DNA from: Mesorhizobium zhangyense
GTDB lineage: Bacteria; Pseudomonadota; Alphaproteobacteria; Rhizobiales; Rhizobiaceae
Length of the DNA: 64,000 nucleotides
Reading direction: 5' to 3'
NCBI RefSeq assembly: GCF_011045115.1
Contig: NZ_JAAKZG010000006.1
Coordinates: forward strand, 62,001-126,000
Shown here: in pieces, positions 1 to 9,285 of the stretch
Position numbering within the stretch: the stretch's first letter is position 1
How the letters are laid out: every line of letters begins with the position of its first letter
Program-made: the position numbers and the translations under genes
The notes under the pieces: model-generated
Seen by the model: the letters and a program-made list of their open reading frames with translations, nothing else
Told to the model about the DNA's origin: nothing
Database searches by the model: none

Positions 1-1729
1 CTGCGACCGGCACCGACAGGATATCGTCCAGCCTGGCCTTGGCGCGGTTCTTCAGGCCGGCTTGTACTTCCTGCACATTGACCTTGTGATAATGCGTGGC
101 GTGCAGCGTGGCAGCGGTCGGCGATGGCACCCAGGCGGTGTTGGCGCCGGCCTTGGGGTGGGCGATCTTCTGCTCCAGCATCGCCGCCATCAGATCGGGC
201 ATGGCCCACATGCCCTTGCCGATCTGGGCATGGCCGGAAAGGCCGCATTCAAGCCCGGTGTCGACGTTCCACGCCTCATAGGCGGAAATCCACGGCGCCT
301 GCTTCATGTCGCCCTTGCGGATCATCGGGCCGGCTTCCATCGAGGTGTGAATCTCGTCACCGGTGCGATCGAGGAAACCGGTGTTGATGAAGACGACGCG
401 TTCGCGGGCGGCGCGGATGCATTCCTTGAGGTTGACGGTGGTGCGCCGCTCCTCGTCCATGATGCCCATCTTGATCGTATTCTTCTTCATGCCGAGCAAC
501 GCCTCGACACGGTCGAAAAGCTCAACGGCGAAGGCAACCTCTTCCGGCCCGTGCATCTTGGGCTTGACGACATACATCGAGCCAGCGCGTGAATTTTTCC
601 GCACGCCGTTCGGGCCGACATCGTGCAACGCGATCAGAGCCGAGATCGCCGCATCCATGATGCCTTCCGGCACCTCGTTGCCATCACGATCGAGAATGGC
701 CGGGTTGGTCATGAGGTGCCCGACATTGCGCACGAGCATCAGCGAACGACCGGGAAGCGTGACTTCGCCGCCATCAGGCGCGGTGTAGGTGCGGTCCGGG
801 CTGAGCGTGCGGGTAAAGGTCTTGCCGCCCTTTTCGATCTCCTCGGCGAGGTCGCCCTTCATCAGGCCAAGCCAGTTGCGGTAGATGACAACCTTGTCCT
901 CGGCATCGACGGCGGCAACGGAATCTTCGCAATCCTGGATCGTCGTCAGCGCCGATTCCAGAACGATGTCGGCGATTCCCGCGGCATCGGTCTTGCCGAT
1001 CTGGTGGCTGCGGTCGATGACGATCTCGATATGGAGCCCATTCTGCCGCAGCAGGACAGCCGCCGGTGCACTGGCCTCACCACGATAGCCGGCAAACTGC
1101 GACGGATCGGCAAGTTCGCCCGTTCCGACGGCGAGTTTCCCGTCCTTGACGGCGAGAGCGCCGGCATCCGTCCATGATCCGGATTTCAATGGCACGGAAG
1201 CGTCGAGGAACGACCTGCCCCAGGCAATGACCTTTGCGCCACGAACCGGATTGTAGCCCTTGCCCTTCTCCGCTCCGTCCGTCTCGGGGATGGCGTCGGT
1301 GCCGTAGAGCGCATCGTAGAGCGAACCCCAGCGCGCATTGGCGGCGTTGAGCGCATAGCGCGCATTCATGACCGGCACGACCAGCTGCGGCCCCGCGACC
1401 ACCGCGATCTCGGGATCGACATTTTCCGTCGACACCTGAAAGGCCGGGCCTTCCGGCACAATATAGCCGATTTCCTTCAGGAAAGCCTGATAGGTCGCCA
1501 TATCGACAGGCGCGCCATTGTCGCGATACCAGGCGTCGATCTTTTCCTGAATGTCGTCGCGCTTGGTCAGGAGCGCCCTGTTCTTCGGCGCGAGATCATG
1601 GACTATCGCCGAAAAACCGGACCAGAAAGCCACAGGATCGACACCGGTGCCGGCGATTGCTTCCTGCTCCACGAAATCATGAAGCTTGCCGGCAATGCGC
1701 AGCCCCGATACCTCGATCCTATCGCTCAT
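1..1729 (-). CDS. glcB: Malate synthase G (3' end cut by window edge)
   Basis: Condenses glyoxylate with acetyl-CoA to give malate in the cytosol, as part of glyoxylate/glycolate use. The first 576 codons are visible; the family is about 720 residues long, so the C-terminal part, which includes the catalytic aspartate, lies outside the window. Seen in the translation are the GIMDEERRT block near residue 424, which lies in the magnesium/glyoxylate site region of the family, and the later [16 protein letters not shown] and [12 protein letters not shown] blocks typical of the G isoform. The ATG at 1727-1729 has AGGAG seven bases upstream. The gene lies 145 bp downstream of the hydantoinase-like gene on the same strand, a gap long enough for its own promoter. 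Confidence 0.95.
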   Translation of the reverse strand, partial: MSDRIEVSGLRIAGKLHDFVEQEAIAGTGVDPVAFWSGFSAIVHDLAPKNRALLTKRDDIQEKIDAWYRDNGAPVDMATYQAFLKEIGYIVPEGPAFQVSTENVDPEIAVVAGPQLVVPVMNARYALNAANARWGSLYDALYGTDAIPETDGAEKGKGYNPVRGAKVIAWGRSFLDASVPLKSGSWTDAGALAVKDGKLAVGTGELADPSQFAGYRGEASAPAAVLLRQNGLHIEIVIDRSHQIGKTDAAGIADIVLESALTTIQDCEDSVAAVDAEDKVVIYRNWLGLMKGDLAEEIEKGGKTFTRTLSPDRTYTAPDGGEVTLPGRSLMLVRNVGHLMTNPAILDRDGNEVPEGIMDAAISALIALHDVGPNGVRKNSRAGSMYVVKPKMHGPEEVAFAVELFDRVEALLGMKKNTIKMGIMDEERRTTVNLKECIRAARERVVFINTGFLDRTGDEIHTSMEAGPMIRKGDMKQAPWISAYEAWNVDTGLECGLSGHAQIGKGMWAMPDLMAAMLEQKIAHPKAGANTAWVPSPTAATLHATHYHKVNVQEVQAGLKNRAKARLDDILSVPVA

Positions 1730-1874
1730 ATTTGTTCTCCTGACACCCAGCCCCGGGACGACAATTTCCGGCCTTTGACCATGTCGGGATGGCAGGGTCA
1801 ATTCACCCTAAGTTTCACAAACCGACTTCACTGCAGAATATGGCAGCAACCGTAGGTGTGAATAAGTTTTTCGC

Positions 1875-3890
1875 TTACACCGCAATGCGCGGCCGCCCCG
1901 TGGCGACCGCCAGAATCTGCGCCTCGATGAACATGCGCTGGCCTTCCACCGTGGAGGTGCGGAACTCGCGGATAATCTCGATTTCGGCGGCGTCGGTCCC
2001 TGCGTCTTTCGCCCTGCCGGCGGCGATTGCCCTGATGTCGGTTTCGGCGGCCAGAACGGCATCGTCCTCATTCAGGAAATCGCGCACCTGGTCGCCTGAC
2101 GTCACCCGGAAAAGCCCTTCCTTCGGCTGGCTGACCCGCGCCTCGACCGAAACGCGGACCTGCCCGACAACCGCGCCAAGCGCATTGGCGACATCCGTAT
2201 CCTCCGGCACGACGCATTCATTGCCGACGAGCGGCGGCAGGCCGGCATAATGCAGCGGCGCGGAGGCGCCCAAACCGATCACCGGACGGTCGAGCGCCAC
2301 TGTGAAGCGGGCGATGCCGGGATGCGCATCGACGGCGCGCTGCACCAGCGCGTGTGCCACGGTGGCGGCACCATCGAGCCCGTCCTCAGTGAAGGCGGTC
2401 TCGAGGATCACCTCGGCGGAGTTGCGGGTGAGCGTCAGAAGCACGCGCTCGGCAATCGCTTCTGGAGAGCTGGCGATCGACTGGCCGCGACCATCCCGCT
2501 TGCGGGCGAAAAGTTCTGCGCCCAGCCGCGCAGCCTTTGCGTCCCAATTGGCCTGGCGGCCGAGCACATGGGCGGCATCGGAAGGGGTAAAGCCGACAAT
2601 GTGAACGAGCCCGCGCGATACCAGCCGGTTCAAGGTGGCGTTCTGGGCGTTCGAGGTCAGCAGGCCATCCAGCGGCAGGGGCACGGCACCTATGCCCTCG
2701 TAAAGCTTCGCTTCGGGTGGCGTCAGGCCAGCTGCGAGGCGCTCCGGCACACCCGTGCGAACCGCAAAACGCCCATCCATGCGGCCCGGATTGGCAGCGC
2801 GCAACTGGCGTTCGAGCTGGCCGAGAACCGCCTCGCCATGCGCCATGCCGGCGAGCGCCAGCGGCACGACGCGGCGGGGGCCGAGCAATATGCGCGGGTT
2901 GAGCGCGCCGTCTTCCAGCGCGACCTCGGAATCGCCGCCGAGACCGAAAGTCCGCATGGCGACTGCCTCGACCATGGTGCGGAAGCCGCCGACGGTGGCG
3001 CCCTCGGGATCGAGCCTGGGGCGGCCATTGTCGAGCACGGCGACGTCCGTCGTGGTGCCGCCGATGTCCGACACGACCGCATTGTCGAGACCAGTCATGT
3101 GGCGGGCGCCGACGAGCGAGGCAGCAGGCCCCGACAGGATCGTCTCGATCGGACGGGCGCGGGCGAAGGCGGCCGAGACCAGGGCGCCGTCGCCGCGCAC
3201 GACCATCAGGGGGGCCTTGATCCCGCGCGCGGCGAGAAAGCCTTCGGTGGCGGCGACAAGGCGGTCGATCATCGAGATCAGGCGCGCGTTGAGCAGCGTG
3301 GTCAGCGCCCGGCGCGGGCCGCCGAGTTTTGCCGAAAGCTCGTGGCTGGCGGTGACGGGCAGGCCGGTTCTTTCGCGGATGAGGTCGCGCGCGGCGATCT
3401 CGTGGGCGGGGTTGCGGGTGGCGAAATAGGCGCAGACGGCAAAGCCTGACATCGATTTCGCCAGTTCCGGCAGCGCCTCCTCCAGCGCGCCGAGCTCCAG
3501 CGGCCTGGCGTTGCCGTGGACGTCGTGGCCACCGCCGCAGAAGACGACCGGGTCGGTGCCGAGCGCGGTCTTCAGGCCATCGCGGGCGAGATCGGCCTCG
3601 GAAAAGCCGATCATGACCAGCGCCACGCGCCCGCCCTGCCCCTCGACCAGCGCGTTGGTGGCGAGCGTGGTCGACATCGACACCAGCTTTATCGCGACCG
3701 GGTCGGCGCTCGCCTGTGCCAGCACCGCATCCACCGCGCCGGAAATGCCGACCGCCAGATCGTGCCGCGTGGTCAGCGACTTGGCCTTGGCGGCGACACC
3801 CGCCGTTTCGGACCACAACACGGCGTCGGTGTAGGTGCCGCCGGTGTCGATACCGAGAAACAAAGGAGACGGCGCAGGCGTGGCGTTCAT
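1875..3890 (-). CDS. Hydantoinase/oxoprolinase family protein (HyuA-like, A subunit only)
   Basis: Related to ATP-dependent N-methylhydantoinase, 5-oxoprolinase and acetone carboxylase A subunits, which activate a cyclic amide or ketone with ATP. About 671 residues. The N-terminal ASKHA-type phosphate loop FLGIDTGGTYTDAVLW is followed by a second block, SDIGGTTTDVAVL, in the middle; these are the Hydant_A_N and Hydantoinase_A hallmarks. No B subunit (HyuB) gene is adjacent: glcB lies downstream and a hypothetical gene upstream. I chose the ATG at 3890, just before the phosphate loop. A GTG at 3920, preceded by AAAGGG, is a real alternative and would add ten residues. The substrate cannot be told from sequence. 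Confidence 0.85.
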   Translation of the reverse strand: MNATPAPSPLFLGIDTGGTYTDAVLWSETAGVAAKAKSLTTRHDLAVGISGAVDAVLAQASADPVAIKLVSMSTTLATNALVEGQGGRVALVMIGFSEADLARDGLKTALGTDPVVFCGGGHDVHGNARPLELGALEEALPELAKSMSGFAVCAYFATRNPAHEIAARDLIRERTGLPVTASHELSAKLGGPRRALTTLLNARLISMIDRLVAATEGFLAARGIKAPLMVVRGDGALVSAAFARARPIETILSGPAASLVGARHMTGLDNAVVSDIGGTTTDVAVLDNGRPRLDPEGATVGGFRTMVEAVAMRTFGLGGDSEVALEDGALNPRILLGPRRVVPLALAGMAHGEAVLGQLERQLRAANPGRMDGRFAVRTGVPERLAAGLTPPEAKLYEGIGAVPLPLDGLLTSNAQNATLNRLVSRGLVHIVGFTPSDAAHVLGRQANWDAKAARLGAELFARKRDGRGQSIASSPEAIAERVLLTLTRNSAEVILETAFTEDGLDGAATVAHALVQRAVDAHPGIARFTVALDRPVIGLGASAPLHYAGLPPLVGNECVVPEDTDVANALGAVVGQVRVSVEARVSQPKEGLFRVTSGDQVRDFLNEDDAVLAAETDIRAIAAGRAKDAGTDAAEIEIIREFRTSTVEGQRMFIEAQILAVATGRPRIAV

Positions 3891-3991
3891 GGAGCGGGCT
3901 ATCCGGCAGGTGGCTTTCACCGCCCTTTAGCCCATCGACCCCGCCCGCGAAAGCCGCTGGCGCGACCTCCTCTTACGCCACGACGCCGGCC

Positions 3992-4540
3992 TCAGCCCTT
4001 CGCCTTGCCTGCCGCCTCCCCGCCGGCCTTCGCCTTCTCCTCCGCCTCGCGCCGCTGCAGGGCCAGGATCTTCGGGGTGATTTCCCGGATCATCTCGCGC
4101 ACTGGCTCGGTGCGGTCCCTGCGGTCGCAGCAGGGCGGCATCATCGGGCCGGGAAAGATCGTCCAGTCATCCTCCAGCCGCCGCGAGATGCATTTGCCGG
4201 CGCGCCGGCAGGCGCGGACCTTGCAATCGCGAAAATGGCCGCGATACGTCGCAGCTTTCTGCGACATGTAGAGATAGACGCCGAGCGCACGAAAATGCCG
4301 CTCGGTCGAGCGGCGCGAGGCCTCATACTGCTTGTCCGTCTGGTCCGGATCGCGCTTATGGTGCGGTATCCTGAAACGCGGGCCGACTTCGTCCGGCGGG
4401 ATCGGAAAATATTCGTAGACGTCGGTGACGTCGTAGCGGCTCCAGTCACGCGGCACATATTCATGCTTGATCGCATAGCGGTCGATCGGCGGTGTGGGCT
4501 GGCCCTGGAGCGTGCGCGGTTCTTCCCTCTCGTCTGCCAT
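3992..4540 (-). CDS. Conserved hypothetical protein, charged and cysteine-containing
   Basis: Function not recognised. A soluble protein of 182 residues with no signal peptide or membrane segment. The N-terminal half is rich in aromatic and acidic residues (YVPRDWSRYDVTDVYEYF). Around residues 115-150 there are spaced cysteines (DCKVRACRRAGKC, then PPCCDRRDR) that could bind metal. The C-terminus is a lysine/alanine-rich tail likely to form a short charged helix. The ATG at 4540 has GGAGAC upstream. The reading frame stays open further upstream, but that part is arginine-rich, low-complexity and has no such ribosome site. The gene stands alone, 101 bp from the hydantoinase-like gene that follows it on the minus strand. 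Confidence 0.65.
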   Translation of the reverse strand: MADEREEPRTLQGQPTPPIDRYAIKHEYVPRDWSRYDVTDVYEYFPIPPDEVGPRFRIPHHKRDPDQTDKQYEASRRSTERHFRALGVYLYMSQKAATYRGHFRDCKVRACRRAGKCISRRLEDDWTIFPGPMMPPCCDRRDRTEPVREMIREITPKILALQRREAEEKAKAGGEAAGKAKG

Positions 4541-5083
4541 GTCTTTTGTCTCCGTCTCGGTGAAAGCAGGGTGCAGCCGAGCGAAGGCGCTCTCGCGCCG
4601 CACGGCCGAGTTTTGAAAAGAAGGTCGGGAAGACGGGCGGTCGCGGGATCGCTCATCTGAATGTTTTAGTGCGATCTCGCGACCGCCCGTCCGGCGATTT
4701 CTGTTCCCGTCCGTTCCGCTGCCCCCCGCAAACCTTTCGGCCAACGGGGTCTATGTGCTCGTCCAGCACGCGCGGGCCGTAATACCCGCAGGGGAACCCT
4801 TGGACGGAACCTCCCCGGGCCCGCCGCTACGTTTGCGGAGAACCGGAAGCGCCGGCCCCTCCCCACAGACCGCCGTCGCGACCGGCCTTCCCGCAGGAGG
4901 AGCAGCCGCCATTATGCGAGCGGTGTTTGGGGTGGGGAAAAGATTTTTGAAAAATGCGGTGTTTTTTCTCTCGCCGTGAGGGAGAGCAAGGGATTTCAAG
5001 GGCTTGGCCGGGAGCGAGGCGCGGGCCGGGTGCCGGAAATCGCAAATCAGGGGATTTTTATCCCCGCCGTCGCAAGCTTCGGG
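4541..5083. other. 543-bp intergenic stretch, very GC-rich, no supported gene
   Basis: Separates a minus-strand lipoprotein gene from the minus-strand hypothetical gene downstream. Apart from the inverted repeat at 4632-4691, it holds several short GC-rich palindromes (about 4750-4900) and an A/T-rich patch near 4935-4975. Open frames here are short, lack ribosome sites and resemble no protein I know. A structured RNA is possible, but I could not match it to RNase P RNA, tmRNA, the SRP RNA tetraloop region or 6S RNA. Confidence 0.5.
4632..4691. repeat. Long hairpin: 21-bp inverted repeat with 18-nt loop
   Basis: Arms at 4632-4652 and 4671-4691 are reverse complements at 20 of 21 positions; the single difference would form a G-U pair in RNA on one strand. 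The loop is A/T-rich. It lies just upstream of the hypothetical gene starting at 4540 and far downstream of the lipoprotein gene. There is no T-run directly after either arm, so a simple intrinsic terminator is not certain. Confidence 0.7.
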
Positions 5084-5239
5084 CTACTGCCCGATCTCTT
5101 CCTCCTGCTCCTGTGTCAGAGGCTTTATCTCCGGCGGCAGAGGCTCGACCGTCGGCTGCACCTCGGCCGGAGGTGCCGGGCGAGGTGAGGCGCAGGCGGT
5201 GAGGATGGCGAGAGTGAGCAGGATGGGGAGGCGGTTCAT
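5084..5239 (-). CDS. Small outer-membrane-type lipoprotein, 51 residues
   Basis: Reading from the ATG at 5239, the product starts with a short positive N-terminus, a hydrophobic stretch (LPILLTLAIL) and a lipobox LTAC with the cysteine near residue 16. A proline-rich linker follows, then an acidic, glutamine-rich tail (LTQEQEEEIGQ). This is the pattern of a small rhizobial lipoprotein of unknown role that is lipidated at the cysteine and anchored in the envelope. The size and composition recall LptM/YifL-type small lipoproteins, but I cannot assign it firmly. It stands alone, 78 bp downstream of the A+T-rich DUF4209 gene on the same strand. Confidence 0.7.
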   Translation of the reverse strand: MNRLPILLTLAILTACASPRPAPPAEVQPTVEPLPPEIKPLTQEQEEEIGQ

Positions 5240-5317
5240 GAGGTGGCGGTAGGTGGGAGGTGTGGCGGAATGAGGATGACTACGCAAGAACGGAAGTGCC
5301 GGTTAGACGATAGAAAG

Positions 5318-7228
5318 TTACGAGCGCCGACCTATCTGAACCGCAACGTCATCCCAATGCTGCAGCGTTGGGATGACGGCGATATGGAGGACTAGCCAAA
5401 TCGAATACGTGACATCTGTGCTCCCGAATTCGCCGTCTGACATTTTACCGTGCGCAAGCTCATTACGTATTGCGGGACCGCCGCGAAAATTAAATAGAAG
5501 ATCTATTTCCTGAATCAGGGCGGCTGGCATGATTCGCCGGAGCGGTTCCTGAAAATCCCCCAACAGACGGCTTAGCATCGCTTCTTCCTGAGTTCCGTCC
5601 TGATTGATACGATTGGTTTCGACTCCTGCCAAGCTGAGCATGTACCGAAGGGAATTCTCTAATTGAGGCAATATTAGATGCGCGGCTTCAAGCTCATTGC
5701 CGCCAATGAGTTTGGCCGCTCCGATGGCAAACGTATATTCGTGATCAGGCGGCACGAAGGGGCTCGCCTGCATAATCGGCAATAGTGCATCTACGGAAAC
5801 GGAGTGCTCTTCCCAAAGAATGCGCCGAATTGGGTTGATCCTATTCGATACGACAAGATTGCGCCGAATACGATCTTGCTGATTGATGAGAAACCGGACC
5901 TGATTCTCGTCAGGTGGTCCATTAAGGGCAAGGCCGGGGGCTACGAAGCGGGTTCGGCCTTGACTGTCGCTTACGGTTGTTGAGAACAGCGCTGATATGC
6001 TCTCGTAGCTTGCTTTTAGGACCTCGTCGCGCAGTTTGTCAGGGTCGGGCGATTTCTCACACATGAATAGTGTGCGGAGGGTATGAGCGAGCGTTCTGCC
6101 CCGCACTGCCGCTTCAACGGCGTCGACAAGTGCAGTAATGTCGGTTTCGTGCGAGAAACTGGACATTTCATCCATAATTCGAGGCTGGATGGCGCTAAGC
6201 CGACCTTGTAGCTCCTTTCGTCTATCGACGGTTCCTGGAATAGGCCTTAGCGCTTGTATTGCGTCATTCAGGAAGTGAACTTGAACGGCAGCTGAGTCAG
6301 GTCGCGCATCCGCATCCGCAACGTATGTTTCGGCAGCTTCTTTCAAACACCGATTACTGTTGTCCGAGTCCTTAGTTCTTAGGTAGGCACGTCCGGCAAG
6401 TTCCCAAAGCTCTCTTCGCCCTGAAGGGTCGTTCGCCAGTTTTTCACTTAATGCAAGAGCTTCAGCCGCTTGTCCCGTTTTGACGTAGTCCCAGATCTGG
6501 TTGGCTAGATTTATTGAACCAATGTGGATGAACCCCCATCCGTCATCACATTCCAAGGCCCGTTGTGAAACGTCCGCAATAATCTGGCGCAATGGGTCAA
6601 ATTCGTCGCGTTTCCACCCCATCGCTCGCGCAATAATAGCCGCCCGCGAGAGATACTCTGCTGCGGGCACGCTTGCTGGACTGGCCTCATCGAAGTCGAA
6701 TTGGGCTTCCGCATTCAGGACCGACCTGACGCATTCAACGTAGCTCGCCACCGCCCGGAAACCCGATTCCGAGTCCTTCTTGTTCAGCAACCAGCAGACA
6801 TCGGCGAGCCTAGCACGAAACGAGAGATGTCCGACTTCCGGTACAAGTTGTGCGATTATCTCAACCTGATCGGATAAAAGGTCCGTTGGAATGGGTGACC
6901 TACGACCGTCCATCACAGCCAAGGGACCGAAAGGCTCAATACGATCGCTGGCCTTAAAGTGGTATCCTGAAATCTGGCTCAACACTTCCAACGCTTGTAC
7001 GCTTTGGGCATCTGCAGTTGCTTTCACGTCTGCAGTCGCTTCCCGGATGCGGGTATCCGCATCGTGATTATCAACGACCTTGGTGGTCGATATTGCCGTC
7101 TTCACGGCTTCTCGCTGGAACGACTCCAATGAAACAACAAAACTGACGCCGGGGATCTGAACGCCTTTTGCGCTTTGCTTTTCAGGCACAAGTTCCCCTC
7201 TTTCATCAACCCAAGTGTAGGTTGCCAA
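5318..7228 (-). CDS. DUF4209 (RNxxxHG) protein, A+T-rich, probable acquired gene
   Basis: A soluble protein of 636 residues. Its C-terminal region carries RNELAHG near residue 595, exactly the RNxxxHG motif that defines DUF4209. The arrangement also fits the R-x4-H motif of HEPN-type RNases, so an RNA-targeting or defence role is possible but not shown. The rest is alpha-helical, with a tetratricopeptide-like middle (residues 200-330). The start is a TTG at 7228, only 12 bp after the lepA stop, with no clear ribosome site; coupling to lepA translation is possible. Base composition is visibly more A+T-rich than in the genes on both sides, and codon use differs, which suggests recent transfer into the lepA flank. 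Confidence 0.7.
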   Translation of the reverse strand: MATYTWVDERGELVPEKQSAKGVQIPGVSFVVSLESFQREAVKTAISTTKVVDNHDADTRIREATADVKATADAQSVQALEVLSQISGYHFKASDRIEPFGPLAVMDGRRSPIPTDLLSDQVEIIAQLVPEVGHLSFRARLADVCWLLNKKDSESGFRAVASYVECVRSVLNAEAQFDFDEASPASVPAAEYLSRAAIIARAMGWKRDEFDPLRQIIADVSQRALECDDGWGFIHIGSINLANQIWDYVKTGQAAEALALSEKLANDPSGRRELWELAGRAYLRTKDSDNSNRCLKEAAETYVADADARPDSAAVQVHFLNDAIQALRPIPGTVDRRKELQGRLSAIQPRIMDEMSSFSHETDITALVDAVEAAVRGRTLAHTLRTLFMCEKSPDPDKLRDEVLKASYESISALFSTTVSDSQGRTRFVAPGLALNGPPDENQVRFLINQQDRIRRNLVVSNRINPIRRILWEEHSVSVDALLPIMQASPFVPPDHEYTFAIGAAKLIGGNELEAAHLILPQLENSLRYMLSLAGVETNRINQDGTQEEAMLSRLLGDFQEPLRRIMPAALIQEIDLLFNFRGGPAIRNELAHGKMSDGEFGSTDVTYSIWLVLHIAVIPTLQHWDDVAVQIGRRS

Positions 7229-7240
7229 TCATATAACCGC

Positions 7241-9049
7241 TTAATTATCACCCATCTTCAAGGCCTGAATAAACGCTTCCTGCGGGATATCGACCTTGCC
7301 GAACTGGCGCATGCGCTTCTTGCCCTCTTTCTGCTTTTCGAGCAGCTTGCGTTTGCGGGTGACGTCGCCGCCGTAGCATTTGGCGGTCACGTCCTTGCGC
7401 AGCGCCGAGAGCGTTTCGCGGGCGATGACCTTGCCACCGATGGCCGCCTGGATCGGGATCTTGAACATGTGCTGCGGGATCAGCTCCTTCAGCTTCTCGA
7501 CCATGACGCGGCCGCGCTTTTCGGCTGCCGTGCGGTGGACCAGCATCGACAGCGCGTCCACCGGCTCCTCATTGACCAGGATCGACATCTTGACGAGGTC
7601 GCCCTCGCGGTAGTCGGAGAGGTGATAGTCGAAGGAGGCATAGCCCTTGGAGATCGACTTGAGCCGGTCGTAGAAATCGAACACCACCTCGTTGAGCGGC
7701 AGGTCGTAGACCAGCATGGCGCGCTTGCCGACATAGCTCAGGTCGGCCTGGATGCCGCGCCTGTCCTGGCACAGCTTCAGGATGCTGCCGAGATAATCGT
7801 CGGGGGTGAGGATGGTGGCGCGTATCCACGGCTCCTCGATCGACACGATCTTGATCGGGTCGGGCATGTCGGCCGGGTTGTGCAGTTCCTTCTGCGAACC
7901 GTCGAGCATGTTGAGGCGGTAGACGACGCTGGGGGCGGTGGCGATGAGATCGAGGTTGAACTCGCGCTCCAGCCGCTCCTGGATGATTTCGAGGTGGAGC
8001 AGGCCGAGGAAGCCGCAGCGGAAGCCGAAACCGAGGGCAGCGCTGGTTTCCATCTCGAAAGAGAAGGAGGCGTCGTTGAGGCGCAGCTTGCCCATGGCGG
8101 CGCGCAGATCCTCGAAGTCGGCGGCGTCGACCGGGAACAGGCCGCAGAACACCACCGGCTGGGCCGGCTTGAAGCCGGGCAGCGCCTGCGCGGTCGGGCG
8201 GCGATCCTCGGTGATGGTGTCGCCGACGCGGGTGTCGGCCACTTCCTTGATCGAGCCGGTGATGAAGCCGAACTCGCCGGGGCCGAGCTCGTCGACCTGG
8301 ATCATCTTGGGCGTGAAGACGCCGGTGCGCTCGACCAGATATTTTGCGCCGGTCTCCATCATGCGGATGGTCTGGCCCTTCTTGAGCTTGCCGTCGATGA
8401 TGCGCACCAGCACGATGACGCCGAGATAGGTGTCGTACCAGCTGTCGACCAGCATCGCCTTCAGCGGCGCGTCGATGTCGCCCTCGCGCGGCGGCGGCAG
8501 CTGGTTGACGATGGCCTCCAGCACATCAGGAATGCCGAGGCCGGTCTTGGCCGAGATGTAGACGGCCTGGCTGGCATCGATGCCGATGACCTCCTCGACC
8601 TGCTCCTTGATGCGCTCGGGCTCGGCGGCGGGCAGGTCGATCTTGTTCAGCACCACGACGATCTCGTGGTTGTTGTCGATGGCCTGGTAGACGTTAGCCA
8701 GCGTCTGCGCCTCGACGCCCTGGGAGGCGTCGACCACCAGCAGTGAACCCTCGCAGGCCGACAGCGAGCGCGAGACTTCATAGGCGAAGTCGACATGGCC
8801 GGGCGTGTCGATGAGGTTGAGGATGTAATCCTCGCCATTGTTGGCGCGGTAGTTGAGGCGCACGGTCTGGGCCTTGATGGTGATGCCGCGCTCGCGCTCG
8901 ATATCCATCGAGTCCAGCACCTGCTCCTTCATGTCGCGCAGCTCCAGCCCGCCGGTGGACTGGATCAGCCGGTCGGCCAGCGTGGATTTGCCATGGTCGA
9001 TATGGGCGACGATGGAGAAATTGCGGATGTGGGACAAAGGTGTGGTCAT
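7241..9049 (-). CDS. lepA: Elongation factor 4 (LepA), back-translocating GTPase
   Basis: Ribosome-associated GTPase of 602 residues, the usual LepA length. The G1 loop [10 protein letters not shown] is at residues 15-24 and the switch II region DTPGHVDF near residue 80. NKIDLP follows near residue 130, and the C-terminal LepA-specific domain ends in [20 protein letters not shown]. LepA acts on the ribosome, chiefly in initiation or under stress. The start at 9049 gives the conserved N-terminus right before the GTPase domain; the frame remains open further upstream but is not conserved in character. The gene is divergent from the restriction-modification gene and is followed 12 bp later by the DUF4209 gene. 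Confidence 0.97.
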   Translation of the reverse strand: MTTPLSHIRNFSIVAHIDHGKSTLADRLIQSTGGLELRDMKEQVLDSMDIERERGITIKAQTVRLNYRANNGEDYILNLIDTPGHVDFAYEVSRSLSACEGSLLVVDASQGVEAQTLANVYQAIDNNHEIVVVLNKIDLPAAEPERIKEQVEEVIGIDASQAVYISAKTGLGIPDVLEAIVNQLPPPREGDIDAPLKAMLVDSWYDTYLGVIVLVRIIDGKLKKGQTIRMMETGAKYLVERTGVFTPKMIQVDELGPGEFGFITGSIKEVADTRVGDTITEDRRPTAQALPGFKPAQPVVFCGLFPVDAADFEDLRAAMGKLRLNDASFSFEMETSAALGFGFRCGFLGLLHLEIIQERLEREFNLDLIATAPSVVYRLNMLDGSQKELHNPADMPDPIKIVSIEEPWIRATILTPDDYLGSILKLCQDRRGIQADLSYVGKRAMLVYDLPLNEVVFDFYDRLKSISKGYASFDYHLSDYREGDLVKMSILVNEEPVDALSMLVHRTAAEKRGRVMVEKLKELIPQHMFKIPIQAAIGGKVIARETLSALRKDVTAKCYGGDVTRKRKLLEKQKEGKKRMRQFGKVDIPQEAFIQALKMGDN

Positions 9050-9121
9050 GGCCGCGCATTTAGCAGGGGCAGCGGGGGTTAACAAGCGTGGCGGATTGCG
9101 ACAGGCGGTGCCGAAGCGGCT

Positions 9122-9167
9122 TTGCAAATCTCACCACCAATTGCAATTTTTAGTTGCAAATCTGCAA
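9122..9167. repeat. Cluster of TTGCAA hexamers between lepA and the R-M gene
   Basis: TTGCAA occurs at 9122, 9141 and 9154, and TGCAA at 9163, within an A/T-rich stretch of about 80 bp in the divergent gap. TGCAAATCT is repeated directly. Because TTGCAA is its own reverse complement, these could be binding half-sites of a regulator for either gene. Confidence 0.4.
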
Positions 9168-9285
9168 AATACAACTTTAACTGAGCAGCAATACATTTGA
9201 CAAGAGCGGGGGCAAGACCTGGACGACGCGCGGGCAGCGCGGCGTGGGCGATTTCTTGCGCGTCTTCCCGCGGGCTGGGGGCAGC

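Noticed and set aside
4671-4900. Possible 6S, SRP, tmRNA or RNase P RNA in the GC-rich gap
   Set aside because: I could not find the conserved core motifs of these RNAs on either strand. Kept only as an unassigned stretch.
4755-4979. Plus-strand 74-codon frame in the long intergenic gap
   Set aside because: It has no ribosome site and its composition is that of the surrounding GC-rich palindromes. It looks like no known protein.
7175-8746. Plus-strand open frame of about 520 codons opposite lepA
   Set aside because: The lepA GTPase motifs are on the other strand. The translation is Asp/Val/Ala/Leu-rich with no domain.
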